From Alteromonas sp. CI.11.F.A3 (GTDB taxonomy: Bacteria > Pseudomonadota > Gammaproteobacteria > Enterobacterales > Alteromonadaceae), in the NCBI RefSeq assembly GCF_032925565.1, contig NZ_CP136708.1, forward strand, positions 2,046,001-2,110,000: a stretch of DNA of 64,000 nucleotides. Reading direction: 5' to 3'. Below the pieces are notes generated by a model. That model had not been told where the DNA came from, searched no databases, and saw only the letters and a list, made by a program, of their open reading frames with translations. Below, piece after piece: positions 45,131-55,073 of the stretch (position 1 is its first letter; each line of letters opens with the position of its first letter). Both the position numbers and the translations under genes were made by a program.

Positions 45131-47218
45131 TTGGACGCGAAACAGAACGTCACAGAGACAAGCCATGTTTTATTGGGTGAAGCGTTTCCACTAGGTGCTA
45201 CGCCGTATGATGATGGGTGCAATTTCGCAGTTTATGCGCCAGATGCGAAAGCGGTGGCGTTATGTCTCTTTCACAACGATACCGAAGAGCCTATGGAAGA
45301 AATATTACTGCCTGAAAAAAGCGGCGATATTTGGCATGGCTTCTTTCCCAATGTAAAAGCAGGCCATTTATATGGTTACCGTGTAGAGCGTGGGGAAGGG
45401 CAACTTCACGGCGTGCCTACCGATAAACTACTTATCGACCCTTATGCGAAAAAACTCAGTAGACCCATTCATTGGGATGCAAGGCAATATAAATTCGACT
45501 CGCAATTTATGGTGCCAAAGTGTGTGGTGGTGGCTGACGCCGATTACCCTGAAAGTGCTATTCGCAAGGTAGATATTCCAAAACACAAACGTATTGTTTA
45601 TGAAGCGCATGTAAAAGGGTTAACAAAGTTACACCCCGATGTGCCAAAAGAACACAGAGGCAAATACCTTGGGGCAAGCCATCCTGCGGTTATTGCCCAC
45701 TTAAAAGCACTGGGCATAACCACGGTTCAGTTCATGCCAATGTGTTCGTTTATGCCAGAGCCTTACATTACGGAAAAAGGGTTAACGAACTACTGGGGCT
45801 ACAACCCCGTTAACTTTTTCGCACCTGAACCTCGCTATGCCAGCAAAGATGCATTGGCCGAAATTAAGCATATGGTTGATGAATACCATAAAGCGGGGCT
45901 TGAGGTGATTGTAGATGTAGTTTACAACCACACGGCAGAGGGCGGTAAAGGCGGCCCTATTTTGTCGTATAAAGGTTTCTGCCCCTACCAAGCGTATTTG
46001 TTAGAGCAAACTAAGCGGGGAGAGTTGGTTTATTCGAATCACTCTGGCTGCGGTAATACAGTACACACTTCTCATCCTTACATGATGACCCTCATTTTAG
46101 ACGCCATGCGTTTCTGGGCAACCACTATCGGGGTAGATGGCTTTCGTTTTGACTTGGCGGTTACCCTAGGGCGCGAGCCTCAAGCCTACAACAAATATGC
46201 GGGGCTAATTCGTGCCATCGGACAAGACCCGGTTTTAAAGCAAACTGTATTACTGGCTGAGCCTTGGGACATTGGGCTTGGTGGTTATCAGGTGGGTAAC
46301 TTCCCCACGCCTTGGCTAGAAGTCAACGATAAGTACCGAGACACGGCGCGGGCGTTTTGGCGCGGTGATGAAGGTCTAGCAGCCGATTTTGCTACGCGCT
46401 TTATGGGGTCTCGCGACTTATTTCATAAAGGCTACCGTCATATTTCCACATCGGTAAATAACATTACCTATCACGATGGTTTTACGCTGCATGATTTAGT
46501 GAGTTATGCCGATAGGCATAATTTGGCTAACTTGGAAGAAAATCGAGATGGCCACGGGCATAACTTATCGGCTAACTATGGCGCTGAAGGTGAAACCCAA
46601 GATAAAAACATATTAGCGCTACGTGAGCGGCAAAAGCGGAATTTATTCGCCACACTTATTTTCTCGCAAGGCACGCCGCATATTTTAGGTGGCGACGAGC
46701 TAAGTCGTACGCAAAACGGTAACAACAACGCCTATTGCCAGGATAATCCAATTAGTTGGACGCAATGGGAAATGAACAAGCGTCAACAAGATTTCCTTAG
46801 TTTTTGTCAGTATGTTATTCGCCTAAAACAAGGCTCTACCTTGTTAAGCGAGATAAAACTAGAGGATGACCCTTACTCGTTATCCAAAAATGTCAGCCAA
46901 ATTAATTGGTTCAAACCTGATGGCACCGATAAAGCGTCTGAAGATTGGAACGCAGCACACAACAAAGCTTTTGGTGTCGAAATCAGAGGGTGCGCGGTGG
47001 GTGAGCAAACCCCAGAACATTGGTTTATGTGTGTAAACGCCAGTGACAACGACGTGAGATTTAATTTGCCAAGTTTGTCACCGAAAGGAGGGTGGTCGTT
47101 GCATTTAGATACTCGTTACGCCTCACTTAGCGAGCAACCTAAAATCTGTATTCAAAAGGTCTTTTTACAAGCGGGTAGGTCTCTTACCTTGTTTAGTTTT
47201 AACGAATTTACCTCGTAA
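45131..47218 (+). CDS. glgX: Glycogen debranching enzyme
   Basis: This 695-residue GH13 isoamylase-type enzyme removes short alpha-1,6 branches left by phosphorylase. Motifs are GEAFPLGATPYDDGCNFAVY (20 residues), YEAHVKGLTKLHPDVP, VIVDVVYNHTAEGG, VDGFRFDLAVTLGREP, LLAEPWDIGLGGY and VNNITYHDGFTLHDLVSY. The start codon is TTG (45131), with AGGA six bases upstream and glgB ending eight bases before. A rare start codon in a tight operon suggests tuned translation. Confidence 0.95.
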   Translation: MDAKQNVTETSHVLLGEAFPLGATPYDDGCNFAVYAPDAKAVALCLFHNDTEEPMEEILLPEKSGDIWHGFFPNVKAGHLYGYRVERGEGQLHGVPTDKLLIDPYAKKLSRPIHWDARQYKFDSQFMVPKCVVVADADYPESAIRKVDIPKHKRIVYEAHVKGLTKLHPDVPKEHRGKYLGASHPAVIAHLKALGITTVQFMPMCSFMPEPYITEKGLTNYWGYNPVNFFAPEPRYASKDALAEIKHMVDEYHKAGLEVIVDVVYNHTAEGGKGGPILSYKGFCPYQAYLLEQTKRGELVYSNHSGCGNTVHTSHPYMMTLILDAMRFWATTIGVDGFRFDLAVTLGREPQAYNKYAGLIRAIGQDPVLKQTVLLAEPWDIGLGGYQVGNFPTPWLEVNDKYRDTARAFWRGDEGLAADFATRFMGSRDLFHKGYRHISTSVNNITYHDGFTLHDLVSYADRHNLANLEENRDGHGHNLSANYGAEGETQDKNILALRERQKRNLFATLIFSQGTPHILGGDELSRTQNGNNNAYCQDNPISWTQWEMNKRQQDFLSFCQYVIRLKQGSTLLSEIKLEDDPYSLSKNVSQINWFKPDGTDKASEDWNAAHNKAFGVEIRGCAVGEQTPEHWFMCVNASDNDVRFNLPSLSPKGGWSLHLDTRYASLSEQPKICIQKVFLQAGRSLTLFSFNEFTS

Positions 47219-47241
47219 GCTTTACCTCTGACGAAAAAAAT

Positions 47242-47280
47242 AGCATACCGAACGGATATCGGCACGGTATGCTGTTCTTT
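47242..47280 (+). terminator. Terminator of the glgB-glgX unit
   Basis: AGCATACCG (47242-47250) pairs with CGGTATGCT (47265-47273) around a 14-base loop and is followed by GTTCTTT. Confidence 0.75.
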
Positions 47281-47330
47281 ATTGGTACAGGTGGTATTAT
47301 GCTCTCCCATCTGAATGTGAGGGTTTTTCT

Positions 47331-48884
47331 ATGCAAAATGAAGGTGGAAGTAAGCACGCCACAACAGCGTGTGATATTGGTTTTATCGGTTTAGGCGTAA
47401 TGGGTAATAACCTTACAATGAACTTGGTAGACCATGGTTATCGAGTAGCATGTTTCGATTTAGATCAGCACAAGGTTGATGCGATTCTTGCAAAAGACGC
47501 CAGTGAGCGAGATGCCAACGCTGAACCTCGCGTAGAAGGTTGTAGCTCTTACACCGAATTACTTAGCAAACTAAAAGCCCCTCATCTTATTATTCTTTCT
47601 GTTCCAGCTGGCGACCCTGTCGACCACGTGTGCAATCATCTTATTGATGCGGGTATTCATGCCGACGATATCGTGGTTGATACTGGCAATAGCTTGTGGA
47701 CAGACTCCGTTGCTCGCGAAGAGCAATACAAAGGCAAGTTTATCTTCTTTTCTACTGCTGTTTCTGGTGGTGAAGTAGGGGCACGCTTTGGGCCATCATT
47801 AATGCCATCAGGTAACCCTTATGCGTGGACTCGCATTGAACCTGTACTTAAAGCGATTGCCGCTAAGGTAGACCCAGAAACGGGTAAACCTCTCGAGAGT
47901 TTCGTGCCAGGTAAACCTATATTAGAAGGCGAACCTTGTGCTACCTATATTGGCCCAGTTGGCGCAGGCCATTATGTGAAAATGGTGCATAACGGTATTG
48001 AATACGCCGATATGCAGCTAATTTGTGAAACCTATCATGTTATGCGCGAAGCATTGCAAATGTCGCCTTCTGACATTGCAGCCGTATTTAGACGCTGGAA
48101 TGAAGGTAAGCTAAATAGCTACCTGATGGAAATTAGCGCTGAAGTGCTAGACCAACTCGACCCTGATACCCAGCAGCCTCTTGTTGACGTAATTCTTGAT
48201 AGAGCAGGGCAAAAAGGCACTGGCCTTTGGACTGCGGTAAGTGCATTGCAAGTGGGTAGCCCAGCCCAAACCATTACGTCTGCCGTTTTTGCGCGCAGCA
48301 TTTCTAGTTTGAAAGATGAGCGTGTGGCAGCAAGTAAGGTACTTAGTGGCCCTGAACCTGTTGTTCATTCTGATGAGCAAAAAGAAGACATCATTAATAA
48401 ACTAGAGCAAGCGTTATACTGCTCTAAAATTTGTGCTTATGCGCAAGGCTTCCAGCTAATGGCTATTGCTGCCAAAGAACACGGTTGGCAGTTAGAGTTT
48501 GGTGAAATTGCCAAGATTTGGCGTGCAGGCTGTATTATCCGCGCGGTGTTCTTGCAGTCTATCTCTAAGGCATACGAAAACAACGAAGAGTTGTCGAACT
48601 TGCTGATGGACCCTTTCTTTGCCAATCAAATTTCTGAGTTCCAATCTGATTGGCGTCAGTCAATTGCGCAAGCCACTATTGCTGGTGTGCCGTGCCCCGC
48701 TATGATGTCATCGTTAAGCTATTATGATTCATACCGCACTGCAGTATTACCGGCTAACTTGCTACAAGGTCAACGAGACTTTTTCGGTGCCCATACATAC
48801 CAACGTGTAGATAAGCCTGCGGGTAAAAAGTATCACTTAGAATGGAGTGATCCCCAACGTCCGCAAACTTCTATAAAGCGCTAA
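47331..48884 (+). CDS. gnd: 6-phosphogluconate dehydrogenase, decarboxylating
   Basis: This 517-residue enzyme oxidatively decarboxylates 6-phosphogluconate to ribulose 5-phosphate. It has the N-terminal Rossmann IGFIGLGVMGNNLTMNLVDH (20 residues), VSGGEVGARFGPSLMPSGN, the active-site HYVKMVHNGIEYADMQLICE (20 residues) and DRAGQKGTGLWTAVSALQVG (20 residues). It is about 45 residues longer than E. coli Gnd, with extra segments near residues 60-75 and around 175-200. It competes with Edd for the same substrate, so flux splits between the pentose phosphate and Entner-Doudoroff routes. Confidence 0.95.
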   Translation: MQNEGGSKHATTACDIGFIGLGVMGNNLTMNLVDHGYRVACFDLDQHKVDAILAKDASERDANAEPRVEGCSSYTELLSKLKAPHLIILSVPAGDPVDHVCNHLIDAGIHADDIVVDTGNSLWTDSVAREEQYKGKFIFFSTAVSGGEVGARFGPSLMPSGNPYAWTRIEPVLKAIAAKVDPETGKPLESFVPGKPILEGEPCATYIGPVGAGHYVKMVHNGIEYADMQLICETYHVMREALQMSPSDIAAVFRRWNEGKLNSYLMEISAEVLDQLDPDTQQPLVDVILDRAGQKGTGLWTAVSALQVGSPAQTITSAVFARSISSLKDERVAASKVLSGPEPVVHSDEQKEDIINKLEQALYCSKICAYAQGFQLMAIAAKEHGWQLEFGEIAKIWRAGCIIRAVFLQSISKAYENNEELSNLLMDPFFANQISEFQSDWRQSIAQATIAGVPCPAMMSSLSYYDSYRTAVLPANLLQGQRDFFGAHTYQRVDKPAGKKYHLEWSDPQRPQTSIKR

Positions 48885-48905
48885 CACGGTCCCTGTACCA
48901 AATTG

Positions 48906-48940
48906 AAAGGTGTGCCAGGTTCTATTGGCGCACCTTTTTT
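48906..48940 (+). terminator. Terminator of gnd
   Basis: AAAGGTGTGCCA (48906-48917) pairs with TGGCGCACCTTT (48926-48937) with one wobble and an 8-base loop, followed by T residues. Confidence 0.88.
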
Positions 48941-48970
48941 CTTTTTGAGGGTTAAATTTTAGGAGAAACT

Positions 48971-49369
48971 ATGTCTGAGCAAAAATGGCAAGAAACGCTG
49001 TCTGAAGAAGAATACCGAGTGTGCCGCAATGCCGGGACAGAGCGACCTTTTACTGGGGCATTGTTAGATGAAGCCCGGGAAGGAACCTATGTTTGTAAGT
49101 GCTGTGGTGCTGATTTGTTTTCATCACAAACCAAGTTTGATGCTGGTTGTGGTTGGCCCTCTTTCTTTCAACAACTTGAAAACGATAACGTTGGCTATCG
49201 AGACGATAATACCCATGGTATGCATCGCGTAGAGATTTTCTGTAAACAATGTGATTCCCATTTAGGGCATGTGTTTCCAGACGGGCCAGAGCCAAGCGGG
49301 CAGCGCTATTGTGTAAATTCAATTTCACTGACGTTTAAAGGCAATGGTGATGTTGTGGTAAAAGGCTAG
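48971..49369 (+). CDS. msrB: Peptide methionine-R-sulfoxide reductase
   Basis: This 132-residue MsrB has the two CXXC zinc pairs (CKCCGAD and CKQCDSH), the substrate-binding FDAGCGWPSF, HLGHVFPDGP and the catalytic RYCVNSISL, whose cysteine attacks the sulfoxide. It lacks a signal peptide, so it repairs cytosolic proteins. An AGGAG ribosome site precedes the ATG. Confidence 0.96.
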   Translation: MSEQKWQETLSEEEYRVCRNAGTERPFTGALLDEAREGTYVCKCCGADLFSSQTKFDAGCGWPSFFQQLENDNVGYRDDNTHGMHRVEIFCKQCDSHLGHVFPDGPEPSGQRYCVNSISLTFKGNGDVVVKG

Positions 49370-49470
49370 GCATAAGCGCCGTAGCTAATACATTGAGTAA
49401 GTGATTTTCACAAGGTAAACAGTCGAACAAAAAATATACAGTTATGATTGCCTTGATGTTAGAAATAAAA

Positions 49471-49500
49471 AAATCCGCCTTTATTTGGCGGATTTTTTCT
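49471..49500. terminator. Bidirectional terminator between msrB and the DUF2989 gene
   Basis: AAATCCGCC (49471-49479), 7-base loop, GGCGGATTT (49487-49495), with A-rich and T-rich flanks on the two sides. Confidence 0.9.
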
Positions 49501-49548
49501 TTTTTTAACACTTATTTTATGCGAAAAAAATGTAATTCATTTTCATTA

Positions 49549-50442
49549 TCACAGCCTATTTAGCTTAAGTGCACTTGCATCGAACTGGCTATTATCAAGA
49601 GCAGAGACTATTTCACTCACTACGCTGTCTAAAATATCAATCGGTAAATTAAACTTTTGACCGATTGATTCCCGTCTAGCTGAGGGGATTTTTTCGTCAA
49701 AGTATTCACTTACGCCTAGCCATACATAAGCCATTCTGTAGTTTTCTTTATCCATGCCTAACGACACCAATGAGAGGTAAACCGCACTGTCTATATCATC
49801 TGCATCCTTGTATAGGCTTAGCGCTTTATACAAGGTATCGATAGTGCGCTCAGGATCGGTTTTAATTTGCGCCGAGGCCAAAGAGATGAGCAATTCAGGA
49901 TCTTTAACTTTGTTACTCGCGGCATAGCGCTCAAACCGGTGAAATGCCTCTTTATCATTGTGACGAGACCAATGGTAGTAAGAAAGGTAAGGGTCGAGGG
50001 AACGTTTCGTTTCACGGGCTAATCGAGTAAGTTCGCGTTGAGCAGTCATTACTCCCTTAAGGCGGGTGGCTTCTTTGCCTTTACGTTTCACGTGTTCAAT
50101 ATGCTGAACTTCTTCCACACACACTAAGTAATCTTCAAATGCTAATAATAATGGGTATTTGAATGCTTCTGAGGTGTCTGCTTGGTGATTGTATCTCAAC
50201 CTTATAATATCAGCACGTTCATGACGACAACGTGCATCTAGGCTCAAATCTAAACACATCTCACTGTGGGTTTCGCAAATTTCACTAATAGTCGGTTCGA
50301 ACCAATCGCTACATCCAGACAACATGACGATCATCGATAGCGTGGCAATAACATTTTTATAACCTGTTGGAAAATTACTAAATAAAGTGCCTAGAACTGG
50401 CGAATTTTGTGATTTCATGAAATTTATCAACAATTTGGTCAT
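49549..50442 (-). CDS. DUF2989-family lipoprotein
   Basis: This protein of about 297 residues has an N-terminal hydrophobic stretch ending in the lipobox MLSGC, then a cysteine-containing start (ISEICETHSEMCLDLSLDAR, 20 residues) and a helical body. It matches DUF2989 as I recall it from Vibrio, Shewanella and Alteromonas. The later part looks TPR-like (ISLASAQIKTDPERTIDTLY, 20 residues). Function unknown. The start is unclear: ATG 50442 (used here) has AAGG right before it, GTG 50475 opens the frame, and ATG 50418 is also possible. Confidence 0.78.
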   Translation of the reverse strand: MTKLLINFMKSQNSPVLGTLFSNFPTGYKNVIATLSMIVMLSGCSDWFEPTISEICETHSEMCLDLSLDARCRHERADIIRLRYNHQADTSEAFKYPLLLAFEDYLVCVEEVQHIEHVKRKGKEATRLKGVMTAQRELTRLARETKRSLDPYLSYYHWSRHNDKEAFHRFERYAASNKVKDPELLISLASAQIKTDPERTIDTLYKALSLYKDADDIDSAVYLSLVSLGMDKENYRMAYVWLGVSEYFDEKIPSARRESIGQKFNLPIDILDSVVSEIVSALDNSQFDASALKLNRL

Positions 50443-50565
50443 CCTTGTTTGTTTCTTTAAGATACTGCTCGTCACCGTCAGACGAAATCTTCACCTAGTG
50501 TACCCTAAAATATTAAAAAACTGACGTGTCACATACCGTTAATTTACGTCGATAAAGGCAAAAAC

Positions 50566-52011
50566 ATGAACCAACAGTTTGAGCAGGAATTACAAAGCAG
50601 CTGGCAAGAGCGTCAGGAATACGCGGAAATGATGTTGCCCCTTATCGGTAAGCTATACCGAAATAGCGCAGTAGAAATTTCAGTTTATGGCCGCTCTTTA
50701 TTAAATGCCAGTGCGACTGATGTGATAAAAGCGCATCGCAAAGTACGCTTGCACGAGGGAGTAAAATTGCGACTTCGGGAGAGTTTCCCAATTTTACTCG
50801 CGCTAAGCGAAATGCAGATTGCCCCTGCTCAAATTGATATTGGTAAATTGGCCTTCGACTTTAATTACGGTTCGGCGGTAGACAACGACGACTTAAATGC
50901 ATTTTTAAGTGAGAAGTTAGGCGACGTTATTGATAAAGAGGACGATCAGAAGCCTCAAGACGTTGTACTTTATGGCTTTGGTCGTATAGGTCGTTTATTA
51001 GCGCGTTTGCTAATAGAACGCCAAGGTAAAAACAACAAACTACGTCTACGTGCCATTGTGGTGCGTGGCGGGCGCGATGGCGATTTAGAAAAACGTGCTA
51101 GCTTGCTTCGCCGCGACTCAGTGCACGGGCCATTTAATGGCAGTATCTCTATTGATCATGAACGTAATGCATTAAAAGCAAATGGCTCATTTATTCAAGT
51201 GATTTACGCAAACAGTCCAGACGAGGTTGATTACACACAATACGGTATCGACAACGCGATTATTGTTGATAATACCGGTATTTGGCGTGACCGCGATGGT
51301 TTAGGTTTACACCTTAAAGCGAAAGGTGCGTCTAAAACCGTACTAACGGCACCAGGTAAAGGCGATATTAAAAACATCGTTCATGGGGTTAACCATGAAG
51401 AGATTACGCCAGACGATACCATTCTTTCAGCAGCAAGTTGTACTACCAATGCGATTACGCCTGTGCTTAAAGCGTTGGATGAAGAATACGGCATTGAAGA
51501 CGGTCATGTTGAAACCGTGCATTCATACACCAATGATCAAAACCTCATTGATAACTATCACAAGGGTGACAGACGTGGTCGCAGTGCGCCGCTTAATATG
51601 GTTATTACCGAAACGGGTGCAGCGAAAGCGGTATCGAAAGCTTACCCTAAGCTTGCTGGCAAGCTAACCGGTAACGCTATTCGGGTGCCTACGCCGAATG
51701 TATCATTGGCTATTTTGAACCTTAACTTAACGAAAGGCACAGATAGAGTAGCAGTGAATGAATTTCTGCGTGATGCCGCACTCTTTTCTACCTTGCAACA
51801 CCAAATTGATTACACGGCCAGTAAAGAGATTGTGTCTACCGACTTAGTGGGCTCTCGAGCAGCGTCAGTGGTCGATTCCCAGGCGACGATTGTAGCCGAT
51901 AAACGCCTTACGCTTTATGTTTGGTACGACAATGAGTTTGGTTATAGCTGTCAGGTAATGCGTGTTATCCGTGATATGGCAGGACAAAGCTTCCCAACAT
52001 TGCCGCTTTAA
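50566..52011 (+). CDS. Long-form glyceraldehyde-3-phosphate dehydrogenase
   Basis: This 481-residue enzyme has a GAPDH domain from about residue 132 ([18 protein letters not shown]) and the active-site SAASCTTNAITPVLK with Cys292. It also has VETVHSYTNDQNLIDNYHKG (20 residues), VPTPNVSLAILNL and WYDNEFGYSCQVMRV. About 130 residues precede the GAPDH domain, mostly helical and without signal peptide. Long GAPDH paralogues of this kind occur in Vibrio and other gammaproteobacteria. The coenzyme and direction are not evident, and a gluconeogenic or NADP-linked role is possible. It is a single-gene unit. Confidence 0.9.
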   Translation: MNQQFEQELQSSWQERQEYAEMMLPLIGKLYRNSAVEISVYGRSLLNASATDVIKAHRKVRLHEGVKLRLRESFPILLALSEMQIAPAQIDIGKLAFDFNYGSAVDNDDLNAFLSEKLGDVIDKEDDQKPQDVVLYGFGRIGRLLARLLIERQGKNNKLRLRAIVVRGGRDGDLEKRASLLRRDSVHGPFNGSISIDHERNALKANGSFIQVIYANSPDEVDYTQYGIDNAIIVDNTGIWRDRDGLGLHLKAKGASKTVLTAPGKGDIKNIVHGVNHEEITPDDTILSAASCTTNAITPVLKALDEEYGIEDGHVETVHSYTNDQNLIDNYHKGDRRGRSAPLNMVITETGAAKAVSKAYPKLAGKLTGNAIRVPTPNVSLAILNLNLTKGTDRVAVNEFLRDAALFSTLQHQIDYTASKEIVSTDLVGSRAASVVDSQATIVADKRLTLYVWYDNEFGYSCQVMRVIRDMAGQSFPTLPL

Positions 52012-52025
52012 TATTCAATTTGAAT

Positions 52026-52056
52026 AAAAAACCGACCACCTAGGGTCGGTTTTTTA
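52026..52056 (+). terminator. Terminator after the long GAPDH gene
   Basis: ACCGACC (52031-52037) and GGTCGGT (52044-52050) with flanking A5 and T6. Confidence 0.9.
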
Positions 52057-52169
52057 TTTGTGTAAACAAAACCGTGCCTTCAAGTGGCATAAATAGCGCA
52101 TTGGCACATGGTATTTGTGTTGCTGACTATGCTAAATTACCGCTCAAATAAAGAGGGAAACGACAGTTT

Positions 52170-53300
52170 ATGCATATTTCTAGTCTATTCGACAGCGGTA
52201 ATATTGAGGTGCTAAGCGCACAATCACCTGAAGACATTCGTCTTGCTATACCTAAAGATAATCAATCTGAATTTGCTCAATGGTTTCACTTTCGCTTAGT
52301 TGGCGAGTCGTTTGTTACCCATACAATGACTATTACTGACTTGGCAAAGTCAGCTTATCCAGATGGTTGGAAAGGCTACAATGTGCTTGCGTCATACGAT
52401 CGCCAAACCTGGTTTCGTATTCCCAGCGAGTTTGACGGCGATAACCTCACATTCTCACTTACCCTCGAACAGCCTAGCGTTTATTTTGCTTACTTCATCC
52501 CTTATAGCTACGAAAGGCATCTTGACCTAGTGCACGATGCGCAGATGTCATTGCTATGTGAACATCGCTTTCTAGGTTTAACCCTAGATGGTCGCGATAT
52601 GTCTATGCTAGTGATTGGTGAAGAGACACCGAATAAGAAAAAAGTGTGGGTTACCGCCAGACAGCATCCAGGTGAAACCATGGCCGAGTGGTGTGCAGAA
52701 GGGCTCATTTACCGTTTGCTTGATGAGCAAGACGGACTGGCGCGACAATTGCTGGATAACGCTGTGTTCTACGTCGTCCCTAACATGAATCCTGATGGTA
52801 GCGCACGCGGTCATTTACGTACCAACGCGGTAGGCACCAATTTAAACCGTGAGTGGGCAACGCCTAGTGCAGATAAAAGCCCCGAAGTGCTTTATGTGAT
52901 GGACGCCATGGAAAAAATTGGCGTAGATATGTTTGTCGATTTGCACGGTGATGAAGCATTGCCGTACAATTTTGTGGCAGGCTGTGAAGGTAACCCAAGT
53001 TACTCTGACGAAATCAAAGCGTTAGAGGACACCTTTAAAGATGCATTGTTAAATGCAACGCCAGAGTTCCAAGACGAATTTGGATACGACAAGGACGCGC
53101 CAGGTGAGGGGAACCTAACCGTGGCAGCCAATGCAGTAGGTGAGAAGTTTAACTGCATGTCTTACACCGTTGAAATGCCGTTTAAGGACAACGCAGATGT
53201 ACCAGATGAAATTTATGGCTGGTCTGTTCAGCGCAGCAGACAGCTTGGCGAGGATTTACTTATTGCCGTAAATGCCGTAGTAAAGAAGTTAAATGGTTAA
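52170..53300 (+). CDS. M14-family zinc carboxypeptidase (cytosolic CCP-like)
   Basis: This 376-residue protein has an N-terminal beta domain of the cytosolic carboxypeptidase (Nna1-like) group, then the M14 catalytic domain. Zinc ligands are His166 and Glu169 in RQHPGETMAEW and His259 in VDLHGDEALPYN. Substrate-binding Asn226-Arg227 lies in GTNLNREW, and the catalytic Glu335 in YTVEMPFK. There is no signal peptide, so it acts in the cytosol. Relatives in eukaryotes remove glutamates from protein tails. The bacterial substrate is unknown to me. Confidence 0.92.
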   Translation: MHISSLFDSGNIEVLSAQSPEDIRLAIPKDNQSEFAQWFHFRLVGESFVTHTMTITDLAKSAYPDGWKGYNVLASYDRQTWFRIPSEFDGDNLTFSLTLEQPSVYFAYFIPYSYERHLDLVHDAQMSLLCEHRFLGLTLDGRDMSMLVIGEETPNKKKVWVTARQHPGETMAEWCAEGLIYRLLDEQDGLARQLLDNAVFYVVPNMNPDGSARGHLRTNAVGTNLNREWATPSADKSPEVLYVMDAMEKIGVDMFVDLHGDEALPYNFVAGCEGNPSYSDEIKALEDTFKDALLNATPEFQDEFGYDKDAPGEGNLTVAANAVGEKFNCMSYTVEMPFKDNADVPDEIYGWSVQRSRQLGEDLLIAVNAVVKKLNG

Positions 53301-53322
53301 TACGTTAAATTAGCATCACAAA

Positions 53323-53346
53323 AAAGCCCCTTTTCAACGGGGCTTT
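53323..53346 (+). terminator. Terminator after the M14 gene
   Basis: AAAGCCCC (53323-53330), 8-base loop, GGGGCTTT (53339-53346). Stem of eight with a short T end. Confidence 0.85.
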
Positions 53347-53401
53347 ATTAATAAATACAATAATAGAAATCATAACAACAAGATAATAAAGGGGTGATAC
53401 C

Positions 53402-55060
53402 TTGGAAGGGTTATATAGTTTTCTCGTCATACTGGATGGTTTTTTAGGCGGCGCAGGGTGGTTTCCTTACGTATTGCTAGGTGTAGGTTTGTTCTTCACT
53501 ATCTACCTTAAATTTCCTCAAATTCGTTTTTTCAAACACGCATGGCAAGTGGTAACTGGGAAGTTCGACAAAGAGAGCGATCCAGGTGATACCACCCATT
53601 TCCGCGCACTGACTACCGCGTTATCAGGTACGGTTGGTACCGGTAATATCAGTGGTGTGGCGTTCGCCATATTCTTAGGTGGTCCCGCCGCTTTGTTCTG
53701 GATGTGGGTAACTGCCTTTTTAGGTATGACTACGAAATTCGTTGAGGTAACCCTTTCTCACAAATACCGTGTGAAAACCGAAGATGGCACCATGGCGGGT
53801 GGTCCCATGTACTACATGGACAGACGCTTAAACATGAAATGGTTAGCGGTGGCGTTTGCTATTGCCACTGTAGTGAGTTCATTCGGAACAGGTAACTTGC
53901 CGCAGAGTAACGGTATTGCGCAAAGTATCGAAGCCACGTTTGGTTTTGAGCCTTGGGCAGTAGGTAGCGTGTTAGGTATTTTACTTGCGCTAGTTATCCT
54001 TGGTGGTATTCAACGTATTGCTGCCTTTACTGCGCGAGTCGTGCCGGTAATGGCGGTTATTTACCTTATTGGTGCGTTAGCGGTAATTTTTGCCAACATC
54101 GAAAATATTATTCCGTCATTCACGTCAGTAATCAAAGATGCGTTCACAGGGTCAGCAGCTGCAGGGGGCTTTTTAGGGGCGTCACTTGCGTATGCATTTA
54201 ACCGTGGTGTAAACCGTGGTTTGTTCTCGAACGAAGCGGGTCAAGGTTCTGCGCCAATTGCTCATGCTGCGGCGAAAACCAAAGAGCCAGCGTCTGAAGG
54301 TATGGTGTCGCTACTTGAACCTTTCATCGATACTATCATTATCTGTACGGTGACTGGTTTGGTTATCTTGTCTTCTGGTGTATGGAAGGAGAAGCATGAA
54401 AACGTATTCGACCGTTCAGACATGTTCTTCGTTCAAGGCCAATATGATGACAGCGATCAGGCCGATGTCGATAAACTTTACGGTTACCTGAATGATGTAG
54501 AAGGTAACGAGATAAAAGCGTACACAGGTAGCATCACGGTAGTAAATGGCACTGCGGTTAGCGATGGCTTTACCTTGTTAAATTCACGCTCAGTTGCTGA
54601 AGATGTTAAATACAACATTGGTAGCGAAGACTTGTTTACCGGTACGCTTAAAATCGAAGAGGGTAAACCCGTACGAGACAACCTAGAAGTAAGCGGTAAA
54701 TCATTGGTGCACTCTGCTGCACTAACGACCATTGCCTTTACACGCGGATATTTCGGTAACTTCGGCCAATACATAGTGTCTATTGGGCTTATGCTGTTTG
54801 CGTTCTCAACCGCGATTGCGTGGTCGTATTACGGTGACAGGGCGATGACTTACTTGCTCGGCCCCCGCTCGGTAATGCCATATCGTGTTATTTACGTAGC
54901 TGGCTTTGTATGGGCTGCCTTTTCCGATACCACATTGGTATGGGCACTGTCGGCAGTGGCCATTGTAGTAATGACTTTACCTAACCTATTTGGTATTGTG
55001 CTGCTCAGTAAAGAAATGAAAGAAACCGTTAATGATTACTGGTCTAGACACAAAAAATAA
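53402..55060 (+). CDS. Sodium:alanine/glycine symporter (AGCS family) with a soluble insert
   Basis: This 552-residue membrane protein of the AGCS family has the signatures [20 protein letters not shown] (20 residues), [47 protein letters not shown] (20 residues) and [20 protein letters not shown] (20 residues). Between two late membrane segments (about residues 325-440) it carries a hydrophilic insert of roughly 100 residues (from [14 protein letters not shown] to [10 protein letters not shown]), which probably forms an extracytoplasmic domain. The start codon is TTG (53402) with AAAGGGG upstream. The likely cargo is alanine or glycine with sodium. Confidence 0.92.
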   Translation: MEGLYSFLVILDGFLGGAGWFPYVLLGVGLFFTIYLKFPQIRFFKHAWQVVTGKFDKESDPGDTTHFRALTTALSGTVGTGNISGVAFAIFLGGPAALFWMWVTAFLGMTTKFVEVTLSHKYRVKTEDGTMAGGPMYYMDRRLNMKWLAVAFAIATVVSSFGTGNLPQSNGIAQSIEATFGFEPWAVGSVLGILLALVILGGIQRIAAFTARVVPVMAVIYLIGALAVIFANIENIIPSFTSVIKDAFTGSAAAGGFLGASLAYAFNRGVNRGLFSNEAGQGSAPIAHAAAKTKEPASEGMVSLLEPFIDTIIICTVTGLVILSSGVWKEKHENVFDRSDMFFVQGQYDDSDQADVDKLYGYLNDVEGNEIKAYTGSITVVNGTAVSDGFTLLNSRSVAEDVKYNIGSEDLFTGTLKIEEGKPVRDNLEVSGKSLVHSAALTTIAFTRGYFGNFGQYIVSIGLMLFAFSTAIAWSYYGDRAMTYLLGPRSVMPYRVIYVAGFVWAAFSDTTLVWALSAVAIVVMTLPNLFGIVLLSKEMKETVNDYWSRHKK

Positions 55061-55073
55061 TCGTTAGTGTGAA

